Below, piece after piece: positions 27,107 through 36,268 of a stretch of DNA of 64,000 bases. A model generated the notes under the pieces. It searched no databases. It saw nothing but the letters and a program-made list of their open reading frames with translations, and was not told the DNA's origin. The position numbers were made by a program, and so were the translations under genes. The number at the start of each line of letters is the position of its first letter. Position 1 is the first letter of the stretch. The DNA lies in assembly GCA_021732005.1 (NCBI GenBank), contig JAKFVT010000033.1, positions 248,001 through 312,000 of the forward strand, given 5' to 3'. This stretch comes from Mycobacterium sp. GTDB taxonomy: Bacteria > Actinomycetota > Actinomycetes > Mycobacteriales > Mycobacteriaceae.

Positions 27107-28118
27107 GCGCCCGCTGGAGAGCTACAACAAGACGTGGCTCGGCCTGATCGCGGTCGCCGTGGTCGCCGTCATCGTCGGAGCAATGCTGATTGCCAACGCC
27201 GCCAACGTCGGTCACCGGCACTACACCGCGAAGTTCCTTCAGGCCGCCGCCCTGCAAACGGGCAACCCGATCACCATCGGCGGCATCCAGGTCGGCAAGG
27301 TCACCAGCATGACGCTGGCCGGCGACCACGTCGAAGCCGGCCTCGAGGTTCGCGACGATATCGCGCTGGGCACGAACTCGAAGGCGGTCATCAAGGTCGC
27401 CACCATCCTGGGCTCGCGCTATCTGGCACTGGAGCCCGTCGACGGTGGGACGCTGCCCGACAACACCTTCGATCTGTCGCACACCGAGGTGCCCTACGAT
27501 CTGCAGGCCGCGCTGGCCGACGTGACGACCACCTACGAGCAGGTCGACACCGATGCGTTCGCGAAGTCGCTGGGGATCCTGGGTACCCAGATGCAGGGCC
27601 TGCCCGCCGTGGTGCCGCAGGCCATGCAGAACATCCACACCCTGTCGACGGTGATCGCCGACCGTCGAGACCAGTTGGGCGCCTTGCTGAAAAGCACGGA
27701 CATGGTCAGCAGCACGTTGGAGCGCCAGCACGCCAACATCGCCGCGATGATCAATCAGGGGCAGGAACTGATCGGGAGATTCGTCGATCGCAGCGCGACT
27801 TTCCACGCCATGATCGCGGCGCTGACCAACCTGGTGAACACGATGAGCACCACGGTGGTGGCCAACCGTGGCGAGTTGGATCAGACCATCACCAACCTGC
27901 GGCGGCTCTCGGACCTGCTGGCCCAACACGACGATCTGCTGCGCAGCACCCTGCAGGCCGGGCCGGTGGCGCTGCGCGGATTCGCCAACGCCAGCGGCAC
28001 CGGCAACGCCGTCGACTTCAACACACCCAACGGCATCGCCATCGACTCCTGGATGTGCGCGATCAGCGGGCGAGCCAAACAGTTCGGCATGATCCAATAC
28101 TTCAAGGACTGCAAGTGA
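27099..28118 (+). CDS. mceC: Mce family protein C
   Basis: 339 aa. Anchor helix (WLGLIAVAVVAVIVGAMLIA), MCE domain (YTAKFLQAAALQTGNPITIG, GIQVGKVTSMTLAGDHVEAG) and a helical tail (STVIADRRDQLGALLKSTDM). It ends near CAISGRAKQFGMIQYFKDCK. The last codons overlap the GTG start of mceD as GTGA (28115-28118). Confidence 0.9.
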   Translation: MARRPLESYNKTWLGLIAVAVVAVIVGAMLIANAANVGHRHYTAKFLQAAALQTGNPITIGGIQVGKVTSMTLAGDHVEAGLEVRDDIALGTNSKAVIKVATILGSRYLALEPVDGGTLPDNTFDLSHTEVPYDLQAALADVTTTYEQVDTDAFAKSLGILGTQMQGLPAVVPQAMQNIHTLSTVIADRRDQLGALLKSTDMVSSTLERQHANIAAMINQGQELIGRFVDRSATFHAMIAALTNLVNTMSTTVVANRGELDQTITNLRRLSDLLAQHDDLLRSTLQAGPVALRGFANASGTGNAVDFNTPNGIAIDSWMCAISGRAKQFGMIQYFKDCK

Positions 28119-29230
28119 GCGCGAGGGCCAGGCTGCTGGCTTTCCTGACGGTGGTCGCGGTGGCGGTGGCATCGGTGGTCACCGTGGCATGGATGTACGT
28201 CAAGTCGGCGACCGATCACATCACCCTGACCGCCCAATTCGACAGTGCTGCAGGGCTCTACGTCGACAACACGGTAGCGGTGCTCGGTATGCCGGTCGGT
28301 AAGGTCACCGCGATCACGCCCAAGAGCGGGTATGTCGAGGTCCAGTTCACCGTCGACCGTGGTGTGAAGATTCCCGCGGATGCGCAGGCGGTGACGATCT
28401 CGACGTCGATCCTGACCGACCGGCAGATCGAACTCACCCCGCCGTATCGCGGCGGTCCGGTCCTCAACGACCGCGACACCATCGGGCTGCCCCGCACCAA
28501 GACGCCCGTCGAATTCGCCCGCGTGCTCGGTGTTCTCGACAAGATCTCCACCTCGCTGAAGGGCGACGGGAACGGCAACGGCCCGGTGGCCGACGTCGTC
28601 AACTCGGGAGCGGCGATCGCCGACGGAAACGGCCAGAAGATCAAGGACGCACTGGGCCAGTTGTCGAATGCGTTGCGGCTGTCCGCCGACGCGGGTGCAC
28701 AGACCCGAGACCAGCTGACCACGATCGTGCGCAACCTCAGTTCGCTGTTGCAGGCCGCGGCCGACAACGATGCGACGCTGCGTGACTTCGGCTCGACCGT
28801 GCGTCAGCTGAGCCAGATCGTCAACGACGAGGACTTCGGCAGCGGCACCACCGGCAAGACCATGAACACCCTGCTCACGCAGGTCGGCGATTTCCTGGAG
28901 AAGAACCGCGACAACATCAAAGCCGTCGTCAACAACGGCAGCACCACCGCCAACACGCTCGTCGAACGTCAGCGCGACCTCAAGGAGTTCCTCGACGTCG
29001 CACCGCTGACGCTGGACAACATGTACAACGTGGTCGACCAGAACAACGGTGCTGCGCGGGCCCGCGTGCTGACGGATCGGGTGTTGTTCGACAGCCAGTA
29101 CACCAAGGAGATCTGCAACCTGATGGGTCTGCGCCAATTGGGCTGTAGCACCGGCACATTGCAGGACTTCGGCCCCGACTTCGGGTTGACCTATGTGCTC
29201 GACGGTATGGCTGCGATGGGGCAGAAATGA
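28115..29230 (+). CDS. mceD: Mce family protein D
   Basis: 371 aa from GTG 28115. The same frame is open far upstream through mceC, but that part is a shadow. Anchor helix (LLAFLTVVAVAVASVVTVAW), MCE domain (LTAQFDSAAGLYVDNTVAVL, GMPVGKVTAITPKSGYVEVQ) and a helical region (AGAQTRDQLTTIVRNLSSLL), ending with a Cys pair (EICNLMGLRQLGCSTG). It overlaps mceE as ATGA. Confidence 0.9.
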   Translation: MSARARLLAFLTVVAVAVASVVTVAWMYVKSATDHITLTAQFDSAAGLYVDNTVAVLGMPVGKVTAITPKSGYVEVQFTVDRGVKIPADAQAVTISTSILTDRQIELTPPYRGGPVLNDRDTIGLPRTKTPVEFARVLGVLDKISTSLKGDGNGNGPVADVVNSGAAIADGNGQKIKDALGQLSNALRLSADAGAQTRDQLTTIVRNLSSLLQAAADNDATLRDFGSTVRQLSQIVNDEDFGSGTTGKTMNTLLTQVGDFLEKNRDNIKAVVNNGSTTANTLVERQRDLKEFLDVAPLTLDNMYNVVDQNNGAARARVLTDRVLFDSQYTKEICNLMGLRQLGCSTGTLQDFGPDFGLTYVLDGMAAMGQK

Positions 29231-30429
29231 AACGCTGCGTGGCGATTCTGGTGGTGGCGGTGGGCGCCACGGCGTGTTCGTCGAACGGCTTGTCCAGCCT
29301 GCCCCTACCGGCGCCCAGCGTCGGCAGCGGCGGGTACCGGCTGACCGCGGTCTTCTCCAATGCCTTGAACCTGCCCGCCGAGGCCAAGGTGAAGCTCGCC
29401 GGTGCCGACGTGGGGCAGATGGAGACCATGGTGGCGCGCAACTACACCGCGGTCACCACGATTCGGATCATGGACGGGGTGCGCCTACCGCAGGGAAGCA
29501 CGGCCGAATTGCGTTCGGCCACCCCGCTGGGTGATGTGTTCATCGCGCTGAAGCCGCCGCCGGGCGCCTCGGCGGCCACGCCGTTGTTGAAGGACGGCGA
29601 CACCATCGGCCTTGACTCGACGACGGCGGCGGCGACGGTGGAGTCGGTCCTGAGTTCGGCCGCGGTGATGGTCAATGGCGGCGCAGTGCGCAACCTGACC
29701 AACGTCATCAACGGTCTGGGCAAGGCGACCGGCGATCAGGGTCAGGCCTTCGGGGACATCATCGCCAAGACCAACGGCACACTGGCCAAGCTGACAGCCC
29801 GTTCCGGCCAGATCTCGGACGCGTTGACCGAAACGTCGCAATTGGCCCGGGAACTCGATGCCAAAAATCAGGCGCTGAGTGAGGTGACGATCGCCGCGGG
29901 TCCGGCGACAGACACGCTGGCCGCCAATGCCGACGCCGTCGCCGACGTCGTCCAGCAGGCCGGTGACACCAGCAAGCAGTTGGAGAAGTTCCCGTCGATC
30001 GCGGGCACCGACACCAGCGGACGCAGTGTGATCGGCGACGCCAACACCATCGCCCGGTCGTGGAACGACCTGGTCTTGGCTCCGGACGCGAACCTGGCTG
30101 CCTTGAACCGGCTGATGCCGCCGATCATCAAAGCGACCGCCGGCAATGCGTTTTCGGTGCGGGCCAGCATCGACCGACTGGTTCTCGGGTCGATGCCTGA
30201 CGCCGGCTTCCTCGGCGATCCCGGTCTCCACGGACCCAAGCGCTACGACTGGGCGCAGATGGTGGGCTCGTTCAAGTACACGCTGTGGCGGTTGCAGCAA
30301 CGCGTCGTCGGGTCCGGTCCCGGCGTTCCGCAGGTGCCCGTGCTGCCCAGCCCTACCGATCCCGGCGGCATGATCGTCGCGCCACCCGGCCCAACGCCCG
30401 GGCCGCCCGCCTCGGAGCCGCCGCCATGA
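29227..30429 (+). CDS. mceE: Mce family protein E, lipoprotein
   Basis: 400 aa. A short signal with lipobox (MKRCVAILVVAVGATACSSN) predicts lipidation at Cys 17, as usual for the fifth Mce protein (LprK/LprL type). MCE domain (YRLTAVFSNALNLPAEAKVK, LAGADVGQMETMVARNYTAV), a helical region and a Pro-rich C-terminus (PPGPTPGPPASEPPP). It overlaps mceF as ATGA. Confidence 0.9.
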   Translation: MKRCVAILVVAVGATACSSNGLSSLPLPAPSVGSGGYRLTAVFSNALNLPAEAKVKLAGADVGQMETMVARNYTAVTTIRIMDGVRLPQGSTAELRSATPLGDVFIALKPPPGASAATPLLKDGDTIGLDSTTAAATVESVLSSAAVMVNGGAVRNLTNVINGLGKATGDQGQAFGDIIAKTNGTLAKLTARSGQISDALTETSQLARELDAKNQALSEVTIAAGPATDTLAANADAVADVVQQAGDTSKQLEKFPSIAGTDTSGRSVIGDANTIARSWNDLVLAPDANLAALNRLMPPIIKATAGNAFSVRASIDRLVLGSMPDAGFLGDPGLHGPKRYDWAQMVGSFKYTLWRLQQRVVGSGPGVPQVPVLPSPTDPGGMIVAPPGPTPGPPASEPPP

Positions 30430-31676
30430 TCGAGTCGGCTGCCGACCGTGTCGTGCGCGGGGTCGGGTTCGGGTATCGGCACCGGTTGTGGTTGTCGACG
30501 GCGGGTTTGGTCCTGACGCTGGTGGTCGCCGCGGCGTACGTGTTGATGGGTGCGCTGCGGGTGACGCCGTTCGACTCGGCGTACCGGGTGACGATCAAGC
30601 TGCCGGAATCCGGTGGGCTGCTGCCGAATCAGGACGTCACGCTGCGCGGGGTGCCGATCGGGCGGGTGCAATCGCTGGCGATCACGCCCGACGGAGTCGC
30701 TGCGGTCGCCAGTGTGCGCTCGGATGTCCGGATCCCGTCGGCCAGCCCGGTCAAGGTGTCGGGTCTGTCCCCGGCCGGTGAGCAGTACATCGAATTCGTG
30801 CCGACCTCCGACACCGGGCCGTACCTGCACGACGGCAGCGTCGTCGCGCAGGACCAGACCTCGGTGCCGGTCAGCTTGGCTGACGTCCTCGCCCACGCCG
30901 ACGGGATGTTGAAGCAGGTCGACCCGGCCAAGCTCGAGCTGATCAAGAAAGAGCTCAGCCTGACCAATCAGGGCCCGCAGAAGCTGGCCGACATCATCGA
31001 CGGCGGCACGTTCCTGTTGTCGACGCTGGATTCCGTTTTGCCGCAAACCACAAGCATTCTTCGGACCAGCCGGATCGTGCTGACGACCGCGGCGGACAAG
31101 AACGCGGGGATCAAGGTGGCCGCCGGCAACCTGAATCGCACGTTCACCGGGGTGAACAAGATGGTCGACGGCTACCGCCGGTTGGTTGATCAGACGCCGC
31201 AAACACTTTCGGCCACCGACAATCTGTTCACCGACAACTCCGACACCATGGTCGGATTGCTGACCAGCATGGCTACCGCGTCGCAGCTGCTGTACGTGCG
31301 GGTGCCGGCCCTCAACGCGCTGTTCCCGGACTACCGCGGGTCCCTCCTCGATGCCTGGGCCACCGTGATGCACGACCACGGCCTGTGGGCGACCGCCGAC
31401 ATCTACCCGCGCTACGCATGCGACTACGGCACGCCACGGCGTCCGGCATCGTCGGCCGATTACCCCGAGCCCTACCTGTACACCTACTGCCGCGACGACG
31501 ATCCGGCGGTGCTGATCCGCGGCGCCAAGAACGCACCGCGCCCGGCCGGTGACGACACCGCCGGTCCCCCGCCTGGCGCCGACCTGGGTGCGACCACCGA
31601 CCCGACGCCCAAGGGCCGCTACACCATTCCGACCCCGTATGGCGGCCCGGTGCTGCCGATCGAACCGCCGAGTTGA
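30426..31676 (+). CDS. mceF: Mce family protein F
   Basis: 416 aa from ATG 30426 (MIESAADRVVRGVGFGYRHR); the frame extends upstream only as a shadow of mceE. Anchor helix (LWLSTAGLVLTLVVAAAYVL), MCE domain (YRVTIKLPESGGLLPNQDVT, LRGVPIGRVQSLAITPDGVA), helical region and Pro-rich tail. It completes the A-F set. The Mce-associated gene follows after 10 nt. Confidence 0.9.
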   Translation: MIESAADRVVRGVGFGYRHRLWLSTAGLVLTLVVAAAYVLMGALRVTPFDSAYRVTIKLPESGGLLPNQDVTLRGVPIGRVQSLAITPDGVAAVASVRSDVRIPSASPVKVSGLSPAGEQYIEFVPTSDTGPYLHDGSVVAQDQTSVPVSLADVLAHADGMLKQVDPAKLELIKKELSLTNQGPQKLADIIDGGTFLLSTLDSVLPQTTSILRTSRIVLTTAADKNAGIKVAAGNLNRTFTGVNKMVDGYRRLVDQTPQTLSATDNLFTDNSDTMVGLLTSMATASQLLYVRVPALNALFPDYRGSLLDAWATVMHDHGLWATADIYPRYACDYGTPRRPASSADYPEPYLYTYCRDDDPAVLIRGAKNAPRPAGDDTAGPPPGADLGATTDPTPKGRYTIPTPYGGPVLPIEPPS

Positions 31677-31686
31677 GGAGATTGCG

Positions 31687-32250
31687 ATGACTGTCACGAG
31701 TGAAGCCGAACCTGATACCGAAGTGGAGACCGAGGTCGAGGCGGAGGCTATCGAAGAGCCGACCACACGGCACCGGTGGCCGCTGATCCGGCGAGTGTTG
31801 CTGGGCGCGCTGATCGTTGGGCTGCTCGGCGGATCGGGCTTCCTGGGCTGGCAGGCGTGGCAGCAGCACCGCATCGAGGTGGCGGCGCGGGAGGGTCAGG
31901 CCGCGGCGGTGCGCTACGCGCAGGTGCTGACGAGTATCGACTCCAACAACGTCGACCAGAACTTCGCCGAGGTACTCAACGGGGCCACCGGTGAATTCAA
32001 GGACATGTACTCCCAATCCAGTGCGCAGCTGCGTCAACTGCTGCTGGACAACAAGGCCAGCGCACACGGCGTGGTGATCGAGTCGGCGGTGCAGTCGGCC
32101 ACCCCCGACCAGGTCGTGGTGCTGATGTTCGTCGACCAGACGGTGGCCAACAAGGCCGCACCCGATCCGCGGGTCGACCGCAGCCGGGTCAAGATGACGC
32201 TGGAGAAGGTCGATGGCATGTGGCGGGCCAGCAAAGTCCAACTGCCCTGA
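31687..32250 (+). CDS. Mce-associated membrane protein
   Basis: 187 aa from ATG 31687, with GAGGAG just before. An acidic cytoplasmic head (SEAEPDTEVETEVEAEAIEE) is followed by one membrane helix (LLGALIVGLLGGSGFLGWQA) and an extracellular domain (AAAVRYAQVLTSIDSNNVDQ, FKDMYSQSSAQLRQLLLDNK, DQVVVLMFVDQTV) characteristic of the Mas/VirB8-like proteins coded after mceF. Such proteins stabilise or regulate Mce complexes (OrfB/LucB-type); the exact role here is inferred. Confidence 0.85.
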   Translation: MTVTSEAEPDTEVETEVEAEAIEEPTTRHRWPLIRRVLLGALIVGLLGGSGFLGWQAWQQHRIEVAAREGQAAAVRYAQVLTSIDSNNVDQNFAEVLNGATGEFKDMYSQSSAQLRQLLLDNKASAHGVVIESAVQSATPDQVVVLMFVDQTVANKAAPDPRVDRSRVKMTLEKVDGMWRASKVQLP

Positions 32251-32255
32251 ATAGC

Positions 32256-33035
32256 ATGCGCATTCGTGTGGTTTCTGTGTTATCGGTCATGGCGGCGATA
32301 GCCGTCACACCGGTGGCCGGCGCCTCGGCACCGGACTTCTGTTCAACCCTCGGGGCCGACTGGGACGGCGCGTACTGCCACACCTCGGTGTTGTCGGAGC
32401 GCAAGGCCGTGCGCGATATCAAGGTGGCGGTGCCCGGCGATCTCATCGACAACCCGGTCACCGGCCCGACGATTCGGGACTACCTGACCCAGTTGGTCAC
32501 CAACTGGCGCACCGTCGGCGTACATATGGTGGCGGACAGTTTCGGTGAGGAGAACTTTCAGATCCTGCAGCGCGGCGACGTGCTCAGCGTGGTGTTCCAT
32601 GAGAACTATCACGCCGACGGACCCAAGCCCAACAACGCATTTCGCACGTTCACGTTCGATATGGGCCGCGGCGTGCGGGTCGGACTGGCCGACGTGCTGA
32701 AGCCGGGCGTGAACTTCGGGGCCATCGCGTCGCTGGGCGCGCCGTTCATTCAGGATGCGTTGGATCAGGCGCCGCCCGCGCACCAGCCGGGCAGCTATCC
32801 GTTCGTGGCCGATCGATGGCAGCCGGACACGGTGTATTCCGGTGGATACAAGGCGTGGGCGCTGTCCGGTGACGAACTGATTCTGTACATGCCGGACTAT
32901 CCGGTGGCCCATGACTCGCCGATCAACTACACCCCGGGCGTCATGCAGTGGTCGATGGATGGCGGCATTGTGCAGGCGCACATTCCGCTGACGGCGCTGA
33001 GTTCGGTGCTACGAGCAGAATTCGGCGGAACGTGA
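32256..33035 (+). CDS. Exported MPT64/RsiV-like protein at the mce operon end
   Basis: 259 aa from ATG 32256 (MRIRVVSVLSVMAAIAVTPV, signal peptide with likely cleavage after AGA). The mature part has DFCSTLGADWDGAYCHTSVL with two Cys, then VHMVADSFGEENFQILQRGD, NAFRTFTFDMGRGVRVGLAD and FIQDALDQ, matching the DUF3298/MPT64-like fold. It starts 5 nt after the Mas gene, so it is part of the operon. The function of MPT64-like proteins is unsettled; association with mce operons suggests a role outside the membrane. Confidence 0.7.
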   Translation: MRIRVVSVLSVMAAIAVTPVAGASAPDFCSTLGADWDGAYCHTSVLSERKAVRDIKVAVPGDLIDNPVTGPTIRDYLTQLVTNWRTVGVHMVADSFGEENFQILQRGDVLSVVFHENYHADGPKPNNAFRTFTFDMGRGVRVGLADVLKPGVNFGAIASLGAPFIQDALDQAPPAHQPGSYPFVADRWQPDTVYSGGYKAWALSGDELILYMPDYPVAHDSPINYTPGVMQWSMDGGIVQAHIPLTALSSVLRAEFGGT

Positions 33036-33040
33036 TCCCG

Positions 33041-33919
33041 CTAGACCAGCCGCTTGCCGTGGCGGGCGCGCCACCGCAGGTCGGCCAGCAGCAGGTGTGG
33101 CCCGGGCTGGCGGAGGAACGACGGCAGGAAGCGGTTCACCAACGCGACGAAGCGGAAGAGCAGCTCGAAGCGGCGTTGCTTTCGTGCGCTCCACTGAAGG
33201 CCGAGGGCGTCGCGGAATACCGGCGCCAGGAATCCGGCGGTGAGAAACTTGAGCAGACCGCGAAAGGGTATGCGCAGCAACGGGTTGATCATCGTGAGGT
33301 CGATCAGGTCGTACAGGTAGGCGCGAACGGTGTCGTCGAACTGGACTCGCTGGCAGGTGGTATTCCAGTAGTCGCCGAAGGCGGCGCGGGTGGGCGGCCA
33401 TTGGTCCTCGCTGACCTGCAGGGTGGTGCCCAACGGCCAGGCGGAGCGGTAGAAACTCTCGGCTTGGTCGGCGGTCATCTCGCCGCGCAGCAGCTGGTAG
33501 GTGTCTTCGAGCCCGACGAACAGGCAGGCGGCTACCCACATCTGCAGGTCGCGGTCAAAGGCGTTGTAGCGCACCGGGCTTTGGTCGGTGGACTGGACGT
33601 TGCGGTGCGCGGAGTTGACGGCCTCGCGGTACAGCAGCTTGTCGTCGTCGTTGCCGATGACCGCGACGGCGATGTAGGTGAAGGTGGTGCGGGCCCGCTT
33701 CCACGGGTGGATGAGCAGGTTCCCGGAGTCGACCTTGGACTCGACCACGCCGTAGCCGACGCCGGGCAGCGACAGCTGCATGATGACGTTGGCCGCACCC
33801 GCGGCGAACGACCAGAAGTCCAAGGCGTCGGCGGCGGTGACAGGTTCGTCGCTCCAGCGGGCGGTGCGCTTGTTAACGGCGATACGGGTTCTGGCGGTGG
33901 TCAACGATGACGTCGGCAT
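33041..33919 (-). CDS. DUF2236 (MpaB/latex-clearing-type) oxygenase-like protein
   Basis: 292 aa, soluble. Signatures of the DUF2236/ER-bound-oxygenase domain are SLPGVGYGVVESKVDSG, FTYIAVAVIGNDDDKLLYRE, AVNSAHRNVQ (His) and YNAFDRDLQMWVAACLFVGL, followed by QWPPTRAAFGDYWNTTC. Related proteins bind haem b and oxidise hydrophobic substrates; the histidine in NSAHRNV is a candidate ligand. It is divergent from the Mce3R-like double-TetR regulator, which probably represses it, and convergent with the mce operon end (5 nt gap). Confidence 0.75.
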   Translation of the reverse strand: MPTSSLTTARTRIAVNKRTARWSDEPVTAADALDFWSFAAGAANVIMQLSLPGVGYGVVESKVDSGNLLIHPWKRARTTFTYIAVAVIGNDDDKLLYREAVNSAHRNVQSTDQSPVRYNAFDRDLQMWVAACLFVGLEDTYQLLRGEMTADQAESFYRSAWPLGTTLQVSEDQWPPTRAAFGDYWNTTCQRVQFDDTVRAYLYDLIDLTMINPLLRIPFRGLLKFLTAGFLAPVFRDALGLQWSARKQRRFELLFRFVALVNRFLPSFLRQPGPHLLLADLRWRARHGKRLV

Positions 33920-34045
33920 GCAGACATCTCCCCTTGTCTAGCTTTATGAAGCGTCTCACATCACGCGGACCGCAGACAAGAACAAGTGAACATCGGTTCT
34001 CACGCCGTGGGAGACCATCGGCGTTGCAGGCGAGGAGCGACTAGC

Positions 34046-35266
34046 GTGGAATCCGTGTCAGAAGGCGACCCCGCTATTCGGCGCCGGCCCAAGGATCGCA
34101 AGGCGCAGATAGCGCGCGCGTCGACAGATGCGTTCGGGTCACAGGGGTACCACGCCGTCAGCATGGAGGACATCGCCGCGCGGGTCGGGATTACGCCCGC
34201 CGCGCTGTATCGCCACTCCCCCAGCAAGTACGACCTGTTCCGCGACGCGGTGCTGGGGCTGGGCCAGATGCTGGTCGACACCACCGCGTTCGCCGACGAC
34301 ACAGACGATGATCCGGCAATGACATTGCAGGCGTTGACCTCTGCGTTGGTCGATGCCACCATCGCCAACCGGGCGGCAGGCGGGCTGTATCGCTGGGAAG
34401 CCCGCTACTTGAAAGAAGCTGACCGCGGGATCCTGGTCCACCAACTCAAAGTGGTGAACGAGCGCATGCATCGGCCGCTGCTTAAGCTGAGGCCCAAATT
34501 GAAGCCGAGCCAGGCGTGGACACTGTCAGCGGCGGCGCTCACCATCATCGGCAGCATCACCGATCACTCCAATCCGCTGGCAGCAAGCGATATCCGGACT
34601 TTACTGTGCGCGATGACCGGTGATGTTCTGGCTGCCGAGTTGCCTCCCGGGCGGCGCGGGGGCGCTCGGCGTCCCACGCCTCTGATTGTCGGCGCCGAGG
34701 CCGGGATGTACGAGCACGTGCTCTTCGAGTCGGTCCGGTTGTTCTACGAGAACGGGTACCGCAACACGAGCATGGAGGACATCGCGTCGGCGATCGGCAT
34801 CCAGGCGTCGGGGTTGTACCGGTCGTTCCCGGGCAAGGCGGACATCTTGGCGCTGGCGTATCGGCGGGCGGCCGACCGGCATTCCAGTGACACTGCGGAT
34901 GCGTTGTCGCGCAACTCCGATCCGGAGGAAACGCTCGACGACTTGGTCGACGAGTACCTCGGCCGGGTGATGGAGTGGCCGGATCTGCCGTACGTGTATT
35001 ACACAGAGCGGCACAATGTTCCGGAGCAAGATCTGCGGGTGTTGGAGACCATCGAGCACTCGACGATGGACGCCTGGGCGCGGCTGGTAACGGCGGCCCG
35101 TCCGGAGATGAAGATCGGCGCGGCGCGGTACGCAGTTGGTGCGGCGTTCGCGTTGACGGTCGACTTCCGGCGGTTGTTCGCCCGAGAGGCCGGGCCTGAT
35201 TCGGTCGCGACGATCCGGCGGCTGATGGAGGTCACGCTGCTGGGCCGGCCTGCTCGGCGTCGCTGA
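34046..35266 (+). CDS. Double-TetR regulator, Mce3R-like
   Basis: 406 aa from GTG 34046, chosen because GAGGAG lies 8 nt before it. Two TetR modules in tandem: the first HTH is DAFGSQGYHAVSMEDIAARV, continuing GITPAALYRHSPSKYDLF (about residues 20-65); the second is RLFYENGYRNTSMEDIASAI, continuing GIQASGLYRSFPGKADIL (about 230-275). M. tuberculosis Mce3R, which represses mce3 and lipid genes, has the same tandem layout and length and a similar RRRPKDRK start. This protein may control the divergent DUF2236 gene and possibly the mce operon. Orthology to Mce3R is not proven. Confidence 0.85.
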   Translation: MESVSEGDPAIRRRPKDRKAQIARASTDAFGSQGYHAVSMEDIAARVGITPAALYRHSPSKYDLFRDAVLGLGQMLVDTTAFADDTDDDPAMTLQALTSALVDATIANRAAGGLYRWEARYLKEADRGILVHQLKVVNERMHRPLLKLRPKLKPSQAWTLSAAALTIIGSITDHSNPLAASDIRTLLCAMTGDVLAAELPPGRRGGARRPTPLIVGAEAGMYEHVLFESVRLFYENGYRNTSMEDIASAIGIQASGLYRSFPGKADILALAYRRAADRHSSDTADALSRNSDPEETLDDLVDEYLGRVMEWPDLPYVYYTERHNVPEQDLRVLETIEHSTMDAWARLVTAARPEMKIGAARYAVGAAFALTVDFRRLFAREAGPDSVATIRRLMEVTLLGRPARRR

Positions 35267-35358
35267 CTGTGCGCCCTATGCACGCAGAATCGCCAAAATG
35301 CGTACACAAGGTGCACACTCGCGCCGATGCGGGTTGTCGTCGATTTTTCGGCGCCGCG

Positions 35359-36168
35359 TTACCAGACGCGGATGTAGTCGATCAGCATGTTCGCCGGGTA
35401 ACTGCCGCCGGTCGGGTCACCGCCGCCGGAGCCGGCGACCGCGAGGTCGAACACTGGCATCAACGTGTAGCCGGGATCGTTGAACTGCCAGTCCGGAAGT
35501 GAACGGGCCGGCACGTTGAAGTAGGGCGTGGCACCATCCTTGGAGAAGCTCATGCCGGCGTCGTCCCACACCACGCGCCAGGTGTGCCAGGCGCTGTCGA
35601 CGGAGATTGTCTGGCTGACGTGTTCGCCGCCGTTGAGCTTGGCGTGCACGGCGGTGCCGGGAGCCCACTTGCCGTTGCCGTACCACTCCATGACGTCGAC
35701 TTCGCCGCCGTTGACGGGGCTCTCGTTGGACAGGTAGAAGGCGGGCCAGCAGCCGGGGGTCAGGCAGTCCATCTTCATGCGGGCTTCCCAGGTGTGGCCG
35801 ATGCCGCCCTGCCACTTCCCGAAGATCTTGCCGCTGTAGTAGGTGGGGCCGTCTTTCGCCGCGTGGAAGACGAGGTTGGAGTTGCCGTCGAGGTAGACGT
35901 TGCGGCGGTCGTCGCGGTATTGGCCGACGTTCTGGGGCAGCTCCCAGAAGGTGGGGTCTTCCATCGATTCACGGGCCAGCGCGGTGGTCCACTTCGACGG
36001 GTCGGGAGCGGAGCCGGCAGGGCCGTCGAACTCGTCGTGGAAGATGTAGTTCTGCGGCGCCGGTGCCTCTGGGACGGGTGTGGTCGGTGCGGCGCCGGCC
36101 TGCGGCATCTTGGTGGCGGCGACCAGCAGGCCAAGGCCGGTGGTCATGAGCATCTGGCGACGATCCAT
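35359..36168 (-). CDS. Secreted GH16 endoglycosidase (beta-1,3-glucanase type)
   Basis: 269 aa from ATG 36168 (MDRRQMLMTTGLGLLVAATK), a twin-arginine-type signal with RR followed by a hydrophobic stretch; an ATG 36 nt upstream would hide the signal. The GH16 catalytic motif is GGEVDVMEWYGNG (E-x-D-x-x-E, the nucleophile and acid/base glutamates). Other family features are YIFHDEFDGPAGSAPDPSKW, KMDCLTPGCWPAFYL and HTWRVVWDD. It likely cleaves beta-1,3-glucans or laminarin-like polymers outside the cell, as proposed for M. tuberculosis Rv0315. Confidence 0.85.
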   Translation of the reverse strand: MDRRQMLMTTGLGLLVAATKMPQAGAAPTTPVPEAPAPQNYIFHDEFDGPAGSAPDPSKWTTALARESMEDPTFWELPQNVGQYRDDRRNVYLDGNSNLVFHAAKDGPTYYSGKIFGKWQGGIGHTWEARMKMDCLTPGCWPAFYLSNESPVNGGEVDVMEWYGNGKWAPGTAVHAKLNGGEHVSQTISVDSAWHTWRVVWDDAGMSFSKDGATPYFNVPARSLPDWQFNDPGYTLMPVFDLAVAGSGGGDPTGGSYPANMLIDYIRVW

Positions 36169-36268
36169 GGACCCATACAAGCCGCTTCTTTCGCCGAGGT
36201 GCAACCTTGCCGTCGGCTGTGTATCGAATGACCTGCGGTTATGTGGGTCGCGGTCGTACCGTTGTCCG

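Noticed and set aside
27134..28114. Open frame in front of mceD that would make a 698-aa protein
   Set aside because: This part is an out-of-frame shadow of mceC with Arg/His-rich composition. mceD starts at GTG 28115.
30243..31874. 543-codon open frame on the minus strand
   Set aside because: Antisense to mceE/mceF; no coherent domain. The Mce frame is certain.
33986..34003. Imperfect palindrome before the double-TetR gene
   Set aside because: Only 12 of 18 positions are symmetric, close to what could occur by chance; not reported as an operator.
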